The notes: generated by a model not told the origin, from the sequence alone. A stretch of DNA of 64,000 bases from Streptomyces sp. NRRL S-87 (GCF_000719335.1 NZ_JOGB01000021.1:1-64000), one strand, 5' to 3'. Positions 19,476 to 27,839 are shown, counted from the first letter of the stretch. Translations and numbers: made by a program.

Positions 19476-20297
19476 TCAGGGCGTCGCGAGCAGGTCGCCT
19501 TCCAGCACGGTCACCGCGCCGCCGGTCAGCAGGGTCCGCTCGCCGCGCAGCCGCACCCGTACCAGCCCCTGGCGGGCCCCGCCCTGCAGGCCGGTCAGGT
19601 CGGTCCGGCCCAGCCGGGCGGCCCAGAACGGGGCGAGGGCGGTGTGCGCGCTGCCGGTGACCGGGTCCTCGTCGATGCCCGCGGCCGGGAAGAACCCGCG
19701 CGAGACGAAGTCGTGGCCGCCCGCCGGGTCCTCGGCCGCGGCGGTGACGATCACCCCCCGCCGCGCGTACGCCCGCAGCGCCCCGAGGTCGGGGCGCACC
19801 TCACGCACGGCCCGCTCGTCGCGCAGTTCGACGACCAGGTCCCCGATGTGCTCGGCCGTGTCGTGCACCGTGAGCACCTCAGTGCCGAGCGCGTCGGCGA
19901 TGTCCTTCGGGGTGTCGACGGGCGTGAGCGAGGAGGTCGGGAAGTCCATCGTGTACGTGCCGTCGCCGGCGGCCTCGGCGGTCAGCAGCCCGCAGCGGGC
20001 CGTGAACGTGACCGTGCCCTCGGCCCGGCCGGTGGTGGCCAGCACGTGGGCGGCGGCGAGGGTGGCGTGGCCGCACATGTCGACCTCGACGGCCGGGGTG
20101 AACCAGCGCAGGGCCCAGCCGGCCGGGCCGCCGGGCGGGAGCGGGTGGACGAAGGCGGTCTCGGAGAGGTTCATCTCGGTGGCCACGCGCTGGAGCCACG
20201 TGGCGTCCGGGAAGCCGTCGCCGTCCAGGACGAGGACGGCGGCGGGGTTGCCGGCGAAGGGCCGGTCGGTGAAGGCGTCGACGATTCGGATGCGCAT
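19476..20297 (-). CDS. PhzF family isomerase/epimerase
   Basis: 273 residues of the diaminopimelate-epimerase-like PhzF fold. The catalytic glutamate E46 is in NLSETAFV, followed by LRWFTPAVEVDMCGHATL and a second half with DEDPVTGSAHTAL. PhzF itself isomerises a dihydro-anthranilate in phenazine synthesis; most homologues, including likely this one, act on unknown substrates, and no phenazine genes are nearby. The ATG at 20297 opens the first strand of the fold, so the start is secure. It is transcribed in the same direction as the esterase upstream. Confidence 0.92.
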   Translation of the reverse strand: MRIRIVDAFTDRPFAGNPAAVLVLDGDGFPDATWLQRVATEMNLSETAFVHPLPPGGPAGWALRWFTPAVEVDMCGHATLAAAHVLATTGRAEGTVTFTARCGLLTAEAAGDGTYTMDFPTSSLTPVDTPKDIADALGTEVLTVHDTAEHIGDLVVELRDERAVREVRPDLGALRAYARRGVIVTAAAEDPAGGHDFVSRGFFPAAGIDEDPVTGSAHTALAPFWAARLGRTDLTGLQGGARQGLVRVRLRGERTLLTGGAVTVLEGDLLATP

Positions 20298-20399
20298 GTG
20301 CTCGAACGTACGGGGGCGGGTGGGGGCGCCGACAAGGCCAATTCGGGGGAACTGGCCCGGTCGGGGCTCCGGGGCGGTTGCCGGGGGTCGGCCGGCGGG

Positions 20400-21935
20400 T
20401 CAGCCGCCGACCAGGGGGAGGGCCGCGAAGGCGTGGTCCTGCCAGAGCAGCCGGGAGGCCTCCTCCGGGTACGCGGCGACCTCCGGGTCCGCGTCGAGGA
20501 GCATGACCCGGCGACGGGGCTCGTCGTACGCGGGCCAGCCGGGGTCGCCGTGGGCGGCGAACGCCGTCCACGCGGCGCGCATCCGGGCGGACAGGGCCTC
20601 CGCCTCGGGGGAGGGGTCCGGGCCGATCAGCAGGGCGGGCTCGCCGCTGTGCAGGTTGCCGAAGACGAGCGGTACGTCGAGGCCGTGGCAGGCCCCGAGC
20701 GCGCCGCCCATGCCCGGGGCCGTCCAGGTCAGCTCGTAGGCGTGGACCCGGCCGCCACCGGCGGCCTGCGCGCGGGCGAGGTGGAGGCTCGGCATGCGGA
20801 ACAGCCAGTCGGCGTTGACCAGTTCGTAGAGCTCTTCCGGACCGGCGGTCGGGAAGGACGCGCGGTAGCGGCGGGCGCCGTCCGGCCCGGGGGCGAGCAG
20901 CCGGAGGGCGGTCTCGGCCCGCTCCTCGGTGACCTGGCCGAGCAGGCCGTCGATCAGCGTGAACAGCCGGTGCTCGTCGCGGGTGTGGCCGACGAGCAGG
21001 TCGACGTCGCGGCCGGCGCCGTCGGCCAGTGCCTGCCAGGGCGTGGCCGGCAGGACGTCTCCGTCGACGACGGGTGCGAAGGGGATCGGCCGGTGCGTGA
21101 CCGGGCCCCACCGGTCCTCCCACTGCGCCATCTTCGCCGCGACCGCGTCGCCGGCGGCGGGCAGCCCGGACGGGGGCACGCGCGACAGGTCGGCGGCGGT
21201 GGGACGCAGCCCGAGTTCGGCGGCGCAGGCGGCGGCGACGTCGGCGGCCAGCCCGGGCGTGAAGAACGTACCGGGCACGCTCTGGGCGACGGCCCGCCGG
21301 AAGAGCCCGGCCGCGCGCGGTACGGCGGTCAGCGCGGCGACCGACCCGGCGCCGGCGGACTGACCGAAGAGCGTGACCCGGTCGGGATCGCCGCCGAACG
21401 CGCGGACGTTGTCGCGCACCCACTCCAGGGCGGCGACCTGGTCGAGCAGGCCACGGTTGGCGGGGGCGCCGTCGAGGTGGGCGAAACCCTCCACGCCGAG
21501 CCGGTAGTTGAGGGTGACCACGACGGTGCCGGCGCCGGCCAGGAGGGCCCCGTCGTACTCGGGACGGCCGGCGTGCCCGATGACGTACCCGCCGCCGGGG
21601 ATCCACACCAGCACCGGCAGCGCGGCGGCGGGGTCGGGGGTCCAGACGTTGAGGGTGAGCCAGTCGCCGCCGGTGGCGTCGGGCCCCTGCGGTGCCGCGC
21701 CGAGGAGGCCGGACTGCGGGGGCGGCGGGCCGTACGAGAGGGCCGGCCGCACCCCCTCCCAAGGGCGCACCGGCCGCGGGGCGGCGAAGCGCAGCGCGCC
21801 GACGGGCGGTTCGGCGTACGGGACGCCGCGGAAGACCGCGACCCCGGCCTCCCGGCTGCCGCGCAGCACCCCGGCTGCGGTGCGCACCTCGGGTCCGGGT
21901 GCGGCAGGGGAGGGGGTGGACTGGGGAGCGCTCAC
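20400..21935 (-). CDS. Type-B carboxylesterase / lipase
   Basis: 511 residues of the alpha/beta-hydrolase carboxylesterase family: FRGVPYAEPPVGALRF near the start, the oxyanion segment PGGGYVIGHA and the nucleophile elbow GQSAGAGS with S193, in the usual context EWVRDNVRAFGGDP. It should hydrolyse carboxylic esters; no signal peptide is seen, so it is probably cytoplasmic. The GTG at 21935 is chosen for the AGGAG just upstream; the open frame runs 150 codons further without conservation. Its 5' side has a 260-base gap with repeated CCGGACCTCCG motifs. Confidence 0.9.
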   Translation of the reverse strand: MSAPQSTPSPAAPGPEVRTAAGVLRGSREAGVAVFRGVPYAEPPVGALRFAAPRPVRPWEGVRPALSYGPPPPQSGLLGAAPQGPDATGGDWLTLNVWTPDPAAALPVLVWIPGGGYVIGHAGRPEYDGALLAGAGTVVVTLNYRLGVEGFAHLDGAPANRGLLDQVAALEWVRDNVRAFGGDPDRVTLFGQSAGAGSVAALTAVPRAAGLFRRAVAQSVPGTFFTPGLAADVAAACAAELGLRPTAADLSRVPPSGLPAAGDAVAAKMAQWEDRWGPVTHRPIPFAPVVDGDVLPATPWQALADGAGRDVDLLVGHTRDEHRLFTLIDGLLGQVTEERAETALRLLAPGPDGARRYRASFPTAGPEELYELVNADWLFRMPSLHLARAQAAGGGRVHAYELTWTAPGMGGALGACHGLDVPLVFGNLHSGEPALLIGPDPSPEAEALSARMRAAWTAFAAHGDPGWPAYDEPRRRVMLLDADPEVAAYPEEASRLLWQDHAFAALPLVGG

Positions 21936-22195
21936 GGGCGGCTCCTCTCGGCTCGACACCGGGGATCGTTCCACCCGGGCGCTGCGCGGGCCACCCGATT
22001 TCCGAGCGGGGGTGTGTCCGGCGGGTCGGACCGGGCGCGGGCAAGATGTGCGGGACACCCGCTCCGGCTTTCCCCGGACCTCCGGCCTCCCCCGGACCTC
22101 CGCCTTCCCCGGACCCCCGGCTCCGTGGAGCTCCCCTTTCCCGGGCCTCCGGCTCCCGGGCGACGAGCCGGAAACCGAACGTGATGTGCCGAGGG

Positions 22196-22759
22196 TCATA
22201 TCCGGCGCGGTATGGCCCCGTCCTGCCGGCGGTAGAGGTCGCGCAGCAGGGAAATCTCGGCGCCGTGATGGATCAGCTCCCTGTTGACGTGCAGGACCCT
22301 GTTCTCCAAGGGAAACCGCTCGGGACCCACCGCGGGCGGACAGTCCAGGTCGGCGTCCGAGAGCTCGCGCACCCCCGCGTTCCATCTCCCGTACATCTCA
22401 TCGAGCTGTATCAGCGCCTCGTCGGCGGTCCCCGCGTAGGCGAAGGTCTGGGAGTCGACGTCCGGGCCGCCGAAGTACCATCCGACCCGATAGCCCAGGC
22501 ACGAGACGATGATGTGCGCCAGCCGCCAGGCGATCGTGGTCACCGGTGCCGGCACCGGGGCAGGGGACGCGGAGTCCATCGCCCATTCCCCGGGGCCTTC
22601 CGACATCGGTGCGGCCGACGTGCCACGCGGGCGGATGCTCCAGCAGTCGGGCACCGGCTCCCAGAAGTACTCCTCGTCGGTAAGACCGTCCAACCGTGGC
22701 CGCAGGTTCTTGCGCCAGTACCAGTCCAACTGCTCCGCGAGCCGCTCGCTTCTCGTCAT
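22196..22759 (-). CDS. DinB-superfamily protein
   Basis: 187 residues with the four-helix DinB/YfiT layout: an opening helix (LAEQLDWYWRKNLRPRL), WEPVPDCWSIRP, a central TIAWRLAHIIVSCLGYR and a late HVNRELIHHGAEISLLRD. The histidines of the second and last motifs are the expected metal ligands. In actinobacteria many of these are mycothiol- or bacillithiol-dependent transferases. The substrate is unknown. The ATG at 22759 is the natural start. Its 5' side faces the left end of the transposon-like element. Confidence 0.87.
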   Translation of the reverse strand: MTRSERLAEQLDWYWRKNLRPRLDGLTDEEYFWEPVPDCWSIRPRGTSAAPMSEGPGEWAMDSASPAPVPAPVTTIAWRLAHIIVSCLGYRVGWYFGGPDVDSQTFAYAGTADEALIQLDEMYGRWNAGVRELSDADLDCPPAVGPERFPLENRVLHVNRELIHHGAEISLLRDLYRRQDGAIPRRI

Positions 22760-22842
22760 TGCCGCACACTACCGACCCGTCGAGCAGAGTGATCATCGCC
22801 GTCTGCGGTCGTCCTCGCCTGTCGCGGACACAGGTCGGCCCT

Positions 22843-22864
22843 GACCTGTGACAGCGAAGACGGA
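22843..22864. repeat. Left terminal inverted repeat of the Tn7-like remnant
   Basis: The 22 bases beginning GACCTGTGACAG are repeated in inverse orientation at 25198-25219 with one mismatch (C against G at the 13th base). Inside the left end, CGAAGxxGG recurs at 22856, 22876 and 22907, resembling repeated transposase-binding sites. The first 8 bases also pair with CACAGGTC at 22829-22836. The rest of the 313-base gap up to the pentapeptide gene shows nothing else. Confidence 0.72.
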
Positions 22865-23072
22865 CCGCTTGTCACCGAAGTTGGGAAAACGCTGCTTTTG
22901 CGCCAACGAAGTTGGCCCTGTTCTCGTATGGCTACGGTAGGCGGGACATGCATCGGAGAGTGACCGTGGCCCCGGCTTGTCGTGGGAAGGCAGTCCCCAA
23001 TCTGAGTGTCATCGGAACTTCGATTGGCACGTCACCTAACCGGTGCAGGGGCGCCCCCCCTACCGTGTCGCC

Positions 23073-24260
23073 ATGACGATGCTGACCAGCCTCCTCGCCC
23101 ACCTCAGCACCGTCCCCGGTCCGCCCCCCTCTGTCACCCCGGCATCGAACCAGAGCACCAGCTCCGGCACTCCCCTTTGGGCGACGCTCCTTGTGGGCCT
23201 CGCCGGCGCCTTGCTCGCGAGCGCCGGAGCGTTCGCCGGCGCCTGGCGATCCTCAAGAGCCCTCCGCCAGAACACCGAAAGAACCCTGGAACACGAACGA
23301 ACCCGCCTGCTCAACGAACGCTTCAGCACCGCAGCCGAGCTCCTCGGCCACAACGAAGCAGCCTGTCGCCTCGCAGGCGTCCACGCCATGGCCGGACTCG
23401 CCGATGACTGGACCGAACGCCGACAAACCTGCATCGACGTTCTCTGCGCGTACCTACGCATGCCCTACCCACGAGGCCTGGCCGAGTACACACGAGACGA
23501 CGAGGACCCGAACGGACAAGCCAACCGCGAAGTCCGCCTCACTGTCATCCGGACAATCCGTGACCACCTCCTACCCGCCAACCCGGCCGAGACGTCCTGG
23601 AGCGGATACGACCTCGACTTCACCGGCGCCGTATTCGATGGCGGCGACTTCTCCAACGCCAGGTTCTCCGGCGGCAAGGTGCGTTTCACCGGAGCCACGT
23701 TCTCCGGCGGACTGGTGAGCTTCTACGAAGCCACCTTCTCCGGCGGCTCGGTGGGCTTCTACGGAGCCACGTTCTCCGGCAGCGAGGTGCTCTTCCGCGG
23801 AGCCACGTTCTCCGGCGGCTCTGTGAACTTCCGCGGAGCCACGTTCTCCGGCGGCTCTGTGAACTTCCGCGGAGCCACGTTCTCCAGCGACGTGGTGAAC
23901 TTCGACCGCGCCGCGTTCTCGGGCGGCGAGGTGGGCTTCTACGGCGCCACGCTCTCCAGCGGGAAGGTGAGCTTCTACGGCGCCAAGTTCTCCAGCGGCA
24001 CGGTGAACTTCGACCGCGCCAAGTTCTCCAGGGGCACGGTCAACTTCGGCCGCGCCAAGTTCTCCGGTGCCACGGTGACATTCCATGCAGCACAGTTCGA
24101 TGGCGGTGTCGTCGACATGCGAGACGTGGCAACCTGGTCGAGGCCTCCGTCCCTCGACGAGGGCCTCCTAACAGCCCCACCCGCAGGACTACTCCTGCCA
24201 GGCGCGCTACCCAAGCCGAAACCCGGAAACCGCGACGGCGGCCCGACCCATCAGGGGTGA
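23073..24260 (+). CDS. Pentapeptide-type repeat membrane protein
   Basis: 395 residues. A transmembrane helix (about 35-58) is followed by a helical segment typical of streptomycete pentapeptide proteins (RFSTAAELLGHNEAACRLAG, then RQTCIDVLCAYLRMPY) and then about 13 units of a 12-residue repeat, consensus FSGGxVxFxGAT (about 190-350), which should form a beta-solenoid. No enzyme motif is present. Function is unknown; related proteins bind DNA gyrase or act in phage or antibiotic defence, but that is not shown here. AGA, CGA and TCA codons occur, unlike the neighbours. ATG 23073 follows TACCGT by six bases and may be leaderless. It is inside the transposon remnant. Confidence 0.85.
   Translation: MTMLTSLLAHLSTVPGPPPSVTPASNQSTSSGTPLWATLLVGLAGALLASAGAFAGAWRSSRALRQNTERTLEHERTRLLNERFSTAAELLGHNEAACRLAGVHAMAGLADDWTERRQTCIDVLCAYLRMPYPRGLAEYTRDDEDPNGQANREVRLTVIRTIRDHLLPANPAETSWSGYDLDFTGAVFDGGDFSNARFSGGKVRFTGATFSGGLVSFYEATFSGGSVGFYGATFSGSEVLFRGATFSGGSVNFRGATFSGGSVNFRGATFSSDVVNFDRAAFSGGEVGFYGATLSSGKVSFYGAKFSSGTVNFDRAKFSRGTVNFGRAKFSGATVTFHAAQFDGGVVDMRDVATWSRPPSLDEGLLTAPPAGLLLPGALPKPKPGNRDGGPTHQG
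23808..23879 (+). repeat. Perfect 36-bp tandem repeat inside the pentapeptide gene
   Basis: Two identical 36-base units (23808-23843 and 23844-23879) encode FSGGSVNFRGAT twice; less perfect units extend the pattern from about 23660 to 24070. Exact identity at the DNA level indicates a recent duplication, so copy number can probably change. Confidence 0.9.
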
Positions 24261-24299
24261 TGACACAGGCTGTCATGGGATGACGGGGGCCGGGGCCGG

Positions 24300-24715
24300 C
24301 GCCACGCACCTGACTACTTCGTCCGGCTCGCCGACGGCGGGGCTCTTGTCGTGGCGCCGAGGACGACATGGACGAGGAGACGCGGGAAGCCTTCGCGGCG
24401 GCCGAGCACGAGCGCCGGGCTGTGGGCTGGGAGTTCGCCTTGGCGGGGCAGCCGGATCCGGTGCTTATGGGTCCGCTGGCTGGCCCGATACCGGCGGACC
24501 CGCTGCAGCCGTCCAGCCGAGGTGGCGGCCCAGCTGCTGGAGGTGTTCCGCGAGCCGAAGGGCTTGTGGGAGGGCGCCGGGCTCGCCGGAGACCGGCTGC
24601 AGGTGCTGCCCGTGCTGTTCCACCTGCTGTGGTCCGGGGCGTTGCTGACGGACCTGGCGGGGGCCCTGATGCAGACAGCGTGGTCCGGACGAAGGGAAGC
24701 GGATGGGCGGGCTGA
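24300..24715 (+). pseudogene. TnsA-like transposase endonuclease subunit, frameshifted and 5'-truncated
   Basis: Recognisable pieces run through two frames: RHAPDYFVRLADGG (from 24300), EETREAFAAAEHERR (about 24371), VRWLARYRR...RPAEVAAQLLEVF...LQVLPVLFHLLWSGALLTDL (from 24471), then VVRTKGSGWAG to the stop at 24713-24715. At least three frame changes are needed. The order and motifs match actinobacterial TnsA-like heteromeric transposase endonucleases as I remember them, including the PDY metal-site strand. The N-terminal part is missing, and the sequence just upstream carries ATGACA-CAGGC-TGTCAT (24260-24276). Confidence 0.72.
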
Positions 24716-25185
24716 ATCGACCGCCGGCGTTGGCAGTCGGGGACAAGATTCGGCTTGAAGGCCAGGTTCGGGGGTCCTCGAGGTCACCGCTCGAGCGGCG
24801 GTGGTGGAGGACACGGACGCTGGGCACCGGGTGGACGCGCTGATCAACCTGTTCGAGGCGACGGACTTCGAGGTCCTGTTCCAGCCGGAGCGGATGCCGT
24901 TGCCGCAGGTCGGGCTGCTGGAGGCGTTCCCGCCCGAGGCGGTGAAGCAGGCTGGCACGTCCTGGAGTCCCTGCACGGAATCGCGCCGGACGCGGGGCCC
25001 GGCACGCGGCCGCGGCCCGGCTACGGACCGGGTTCCTCGGTGACGTCACGGCAGCGGGTGAAGGCGGCCGAGCTTGCCGCCGCCGGGCATTCCGTCGCGC
25101 CCAAGCGATCGGCAACCGGCGGCGCCGCTATCCGGCCGAGGGCATGGTCGGGCTGACGGACCACCGTCCCATCCGCCGGCGCCCG
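24703..25185 (+). pseudogene. TnsB-like (Mu-type) transposase, 5' fragment with frameshifts
   Basis: ATG 24703 follows GAAGGGAAG and overlaps the tnsA-like stop, a normal coupling for these genes. The reading MGGLNRPPALAVGDKIRLEG breaks near 24771 (one base missing), continues as VTARAAVVEDTDAG...FEATDFEVLF, breaks near 24953 before WHVLESLHGIAPDAG, continues as VTSRQRVKAAELAAAGH and breaks again near 25103 before RRRRYPAEGMVGLTDHRPIR. These resemble the N-terminal DNA-binding part of Mu/TniA-like transposases; the catalytic DDE domain is gone. Confidence 0.7.
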
Positions 25186-25197
25186 GAGAGCAAACCC

Positions 25198-25219
25198 TCC
25201 GTCTTCCCTGTCACAGGTC
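25198..25219. repeat. Right terminal inverted repeat of the Tn7-like remnant
   Basis: Inverse copy of 22843-22864, with 21 of 22 positions identical. It lies about 13 bases behind the last recognisable transposase codon, as expected after an internal deletion that joined the front of tnsB to the right end. Confidence 0.72.
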
Positions 25220-25260
25220 GGGCCCGGTGCCCTCGGAGGGGGTTGTCGGACTATCGCTTC

Positions 25261-25286
25261 CGATATATCGTTGAAGCATCGCGATG
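25261..25286 (+). promoter_or_regulatory. Candidate PadR operator
   Basis: Two 10-bp perfect palindromes, CGATATATCG (25261-25270) and CATCGCGATG (25277-25286), lie 68-93 bases before the padR start, and a further half-like CCATCGCGAC follows at 25298. PadR-like repressors often bind ATAT/ATCG-type palindromes at their own promoters, so autoregulation is likely. Confidence 0.6.
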
Positions 25287-25353
25287 GCATCGTGAACCAT
25301 CGCGACTGGTCAACGAGCTCGACAGGCGGGCTCGACGTCGAAAGGAGCGCATC

Positions 25354-26016
25354 ATGCGCGCACACGGACACGACTGCGGACACGACTACGGCCACGAGCG
25401 CGGCCACGACCGGGGCCGGGGTGTCGGTCCCGGCGGGCGGGGCGGGTTCGGCCCCGGCGGGAAGCCCGGCTTCGGACCCGGGTGGCGGGCGGCCTTCGGC
25501 CCCTTCGGGCCGCCGTTCGGCGGACCCTTCGGCGGCGGCGGTGGCCGCGGGGGCGGCCGCGGCGGGATGCGGGGGCGGGCCCGGCGCGGTGACGTCCGCG
25601 CCTCGATCCTGGCCCTGCTGGCCGACCGGCCGATGCACGGCTACGAGATGATCCAGGAGATCGGCGAGCGCAGTGGCGGGGCCTGGAAACCCAGTCCCGG
25701 CTCGGTCTACCCGACCCTCCAGATGCTGGAGGACGAGGGCCTGATCATCAGCGAGAGCGAGGGCGGCAAGAAGCTGTTCACGCTCACCGACACCGGCCGC
25801 ACCGAGGCCGAGGCGGGCCCGCAGGCACCCTGGGAGGAGGCCGGCCGCGGCGTCGACTGGGAGGCCGTGCACGAGATCCGGCAGGCCGGCTTCGGCCTGA
25901 TGGAGGCGTTCGGGCAGGTCTGGAAGACGGGTACGCCCGAGCAGCGCGAGAAGGCGGTCTCGGTCATCAACGAGGCCCGCAAGAAGCTGTACCTGATCCT
26001 GGCCGATGAGCACTGA
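25354..26016 (+). CDS. PadR-family transcriptional regulator
   Basis: 220 residues. An unusual His/Gly/Arg-rich leader (HGHDCGHDYGHERGHDRG, then repeated GFGPGGKPGFGPG) covers about 75 residues and may bind metal. The PadR winged helix follows (VRASILALLADRPMHGYEM, then SVYPTLQMLEDEGLI), and the C-terminal helical domain supports dimerisation. The ATG at 25354 has AAAGGAG at 25341-25347. The palindromes upstream suggest self-repression. No efflux pump or other obvious target lies next to it; the right end of the transposon remnant is about 130 bases upstream. Confidence 0.9.
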   Translation: MRAHGHDCGHDYGHERGHDRGRGVGPGGRGGFGPGGKPGFGPGWRAAFGPFGPPFGGPFGGGGGRGGGRGGMRGRARRGDVRASILALLADRPMHGYEMIQEIGERSGGAWKPSPGSVYPTLQMLEDEGLIISESEGGKKLFTLTDTGRTEAEAGPQAPWEEAGRGVDWEAVHEIRQAGFGLMEAFGQVWKTGTPEQREKAVSVINEARKKLYLILADEH

Positions 26017-26163
26017 GCCGCCCGGCACCGGGCCGGCGGCGTCCGGCCCGGCCGGCGCCGGCCGGGCCGGTCCGGGCCCGGTGTGCACCAGCCCGGTGCC
26101 CCGGAGCTGACTGCGCCCCCCGTCGTGGACTCCGCGGGGGCGCACACGTACGCGGGGCGGGTC

Positions 26164-26595
26164 TCAGGCCACGAGGTCCGCGAGCTTGCGCAGGGATTCG
26201 TTGAGGGCGGCCGTGGCGGAGTCCTTCAGCTTCCCCGCCATCAGGGCCACCGCGGCACCCGTGAACTCGCCGTCGATGCGGACGGTGGTGGCGTCCGGGC
26301 CGTCGGGGGCGAGGGTGTACCGGGTGCCGACGACCACGCCCATCGGGCCCTTGCCGCGGATCGCCAGGACGCGCTCCGCCTCCAGGGCCTCGACCGTCCA
26401 GACGACCTCCGCCGGGAAGCCCATCATCTTCATGTTCTCCTCGTAGGTCGTGCCCACCTCGAGGTGCTCGGGCCCGCCCTTCGGGAAGTTCGTGTGGGTC
26501 TGGCTCCACCGGCCGTACGCGTCCCAGTCCAGCAGCTGCGTCCAGACCTTGCCGGCGGGCGCCCCGATGCGCGCCTCCGCGGTGACTTCGGCCAT
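26164..26595 (-). CDS. SRPBCC-family protein
   Basis: 143 residues of the START/Bet v1-like (polyketide cyclase / CoxG) fold: AEVTAEARIGAPAGKVWTQL, then WDAYGRWS, a strand-rich centre with GTTYEENMKMMG, and a final amphipathic helix (KDSATAALNESLRKLADLV). Such proteins bind a hydrophobic ligand; the ligand is unknown. The ATG at 26595 has AAGGGG just upstream; the longer frame has no conserved residues. A promoter and a palindromic operator lie on its 5' side (26630-26675). Confidence 0.85.
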   Translation of the reverse strand: MAEVTAEARIGAPAGKVWTQLLDWDAYGRWSQTHTNFPKGGPEHLEVGTTYEENMKMMGFPAEVVWTVEALEAERVLAIRGKGPMGVVVGTRYTLAPDGPDATTVRIDGEFTGAAVALMAGKLKDSATAALNESLRKLADLVA

Positions 26596-26629
26596 GCGAC
26601 CACCCCTTAGTCGTCGGTTCGGTGCGCGG

Positions 26630-26675
26630 AAGGTAGTCCGGGGCGGCGGAACATTCAATACTGACGACACGTCAG
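26630..26675 (-). promoter_or_regulatory. Promoter and palindromic operator of the SRPBCC gene
   Basis: On the minus strand, -35 TTGAAT (26653-26658) and -10 TACCTT (26630-26635) are separated by 17 bases. Directly upstream is the palindrome CTGAC-GACAC-GTCAG (26661-26675), which looks like a TetR-type site. The same CTGAC-N5-GTCAG layout occurs at 34035-34049. Confidence 0.65.
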
Positions 26676-26765
26676 ATTCGGCTGTCGATCACGGCCGGGA
26701 CGCGAAGCCGTCTCAACAGGTGTCTCGGTGGTGACGGTCCTGACGGTGGCTGTCATGATGGCCGG

Positions 26766-27839
26766 ATGCAAGCGTCAGGGAGAAACGCGGGACTGGGCCT
26801 GGCCCTGGTCTCCGCGGTCGCGTTCGGTGGTTCCGGTGTGGCGGCGAAGCCGCTGATCGAGGCGGGTCTCGACCCGCTCCACATGGTCTGGATACGGGTG
26901 ACGGGCGCGGCCCTCGTGCTCAGCCCGCTCGCCTGGCGCCACCGTGGCCTGCTGCGCCGCAAACCCGCCCTGCTCGCCGGCTTCGGCCTGCTCGCCGTGG
27001 CCGGTGTCCAGGCCTTCTACTTCGCCGCCATCTCCCGGATCCCGGTCGGCGTCGCCCTGCTGCTGGAGTACCTCGGCCCCGCGCTGCTGCTCGGGTGGAT
27101 CCGGTTCGTCCAGCGCCGCCCGGTCACCCGGGCCGCCGCGGCCGGCGCCGCGCTCGCCGTGGCCGGTCTCGCCTGCGTCGTCGAGATCTGGAACGGGGTC
27201 AGCCTCGACCCGCTCGGCGTCCTGCTCGGCGTGGCTGCCGCCTGCTGCCAGGCCGGCTACTTCGTGCTGTCCGACCACGGCACCGAGGAGGCGGACGCGC
27301 CCGACCCGCTCGGCGTCATCGCGTACGGCATGCTCGTCGGCTCGCTCGTGCTGACCGTCGTCGCCCGCCCTTGGAACCTGCCCTGGAGCATCCTCGGCGG
27401 CACCGCCGAGCTGGCCGGGACCCAGCTGCCGGCGCTGCTGCTGGTCGGCTGGGTGATCCTGGTCGCCACCGTCTTCGCGTACGTCACCGGCGTCGTGTCG
27501 GTGCGCAAGCTCTCGCCGCAGGTCGCCGGCGTGGTGGCCTGCCTGGAGGCCGTCGTGGCCACCGTCTTCGCCTGGGTCCTGCTCGGCGAGCACCTGTCCC
27601 TGCCCCAGATCGCGGGCGGCGGGCTCGTCCTGGCCGGCGCCTTCGTCGCCCAGACCGCCCGGGCGGCGCGGGCCACGGACGCCCCGGCCGGGCCCGTGGC
27701 GCGCGGCGGCCGGCCCGCCGAGGGCGACGCGGAGCGGGTGGCGCGGCCGGTCGCGGCGGCCGCGGTCGAGCCGGGGCCCGTCGCGGCGGCCGACGCCGGG
27801 CCGCAGTCCGCGCTGGACCGCGGGACGAGCGCGACCTAA
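26766..27839 (+). CDS. EamA/DMT-superfamily transporter
   Basis: 357 residues, ten predicted transmembrane helices in two EamA repeats (AVAFGGSGVAAKPLIEAGL opens the first; the second ends AWVLLGEHLSLPQIAG). Residues after about 300 are an Ala/Pro/Arg tail without structure. EamA proteins export amino acids or other metabolites; the substrate cannot be deduced. The ATG at 26766 lies close behind a string of ATG-like sequence without a ribosome-binding site, so translation may be leaderless. It is followed by a hairpin and a second EamA gene. Confidence 0.9.
   Translation: MQASGRNAGLGLALVSAVAFGGSGVAAKPLIEAGLDPLHMVWIRVTGAALVLSPLAWRHRGLLRRKPALLAGFGLLAVAGVQAFYFAAISRIPVGVALLLEYLGPALLLGWIRFVQRRPVTRAAAAGAALAVAGLACVVEIWNGVSLDPLGVLLGVAAACCQAGYFVLSDHGTEEADAPDPLGVIAYGMLVGSLVLTVVARPWNLPWSILGGTAELAGTQLPALLLVGWVILVATVFAYVTGVVSVRKLSPQVAGVVACLEAVVATVFAWVLLGEHLSLPQIAGGGLVLAGAFVAQTARAARATDAPAGPVARGGRPAEGDAERVARPVAAAAVEPGPVAAADAGPQSALDRGTSAT

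Larger units (their letters stand above)
22843..25219. mobile_element. Decayed Tn7-like (TnsA/TnsB-type) transposon with a cargo gene
   Basis: Bounded by 22-bp inverted repeats that match at 21 positions, 2.38 kb apart. It contains, in order, an intact pentapeptide-type membrane protein gene, a frameshifted tnsA-like gene without its 5' part, and a frameshifted 5' part of a tnsB-like transposase that stops about 13 bases before the right repeat. No tnsC, target selector or full DDE domain remains. No target-site duplication is evident: the five bases next to the repeats differ. Codon use in the cargo is unlike the neighbouring genes. The assignment to Tn7-like elements rests on remembered similarity of the remnant proteins. 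Confidence 0.68.

Noticed and set aside
19132..20739. Plus-strand open frame of 535 codons over phzF and the CPBP gene
   Set aside because: It is antisense to phzF and has a Ser/Arg-biased shadow composition.
23808..23879. 36-bp repeats as a CRISPR array
   Set aside because: The units are adjacent without spacers, lie in an open reading frame and encode a protein repeat.
22836..25225. Target-site duplication next to the transposon inverted repeats
   Set aside because: The five bases outside the repeats differ (GCCCT and GGGCC); the GGTCGG(G)CCC similarity reflects a repeated end motif instead.
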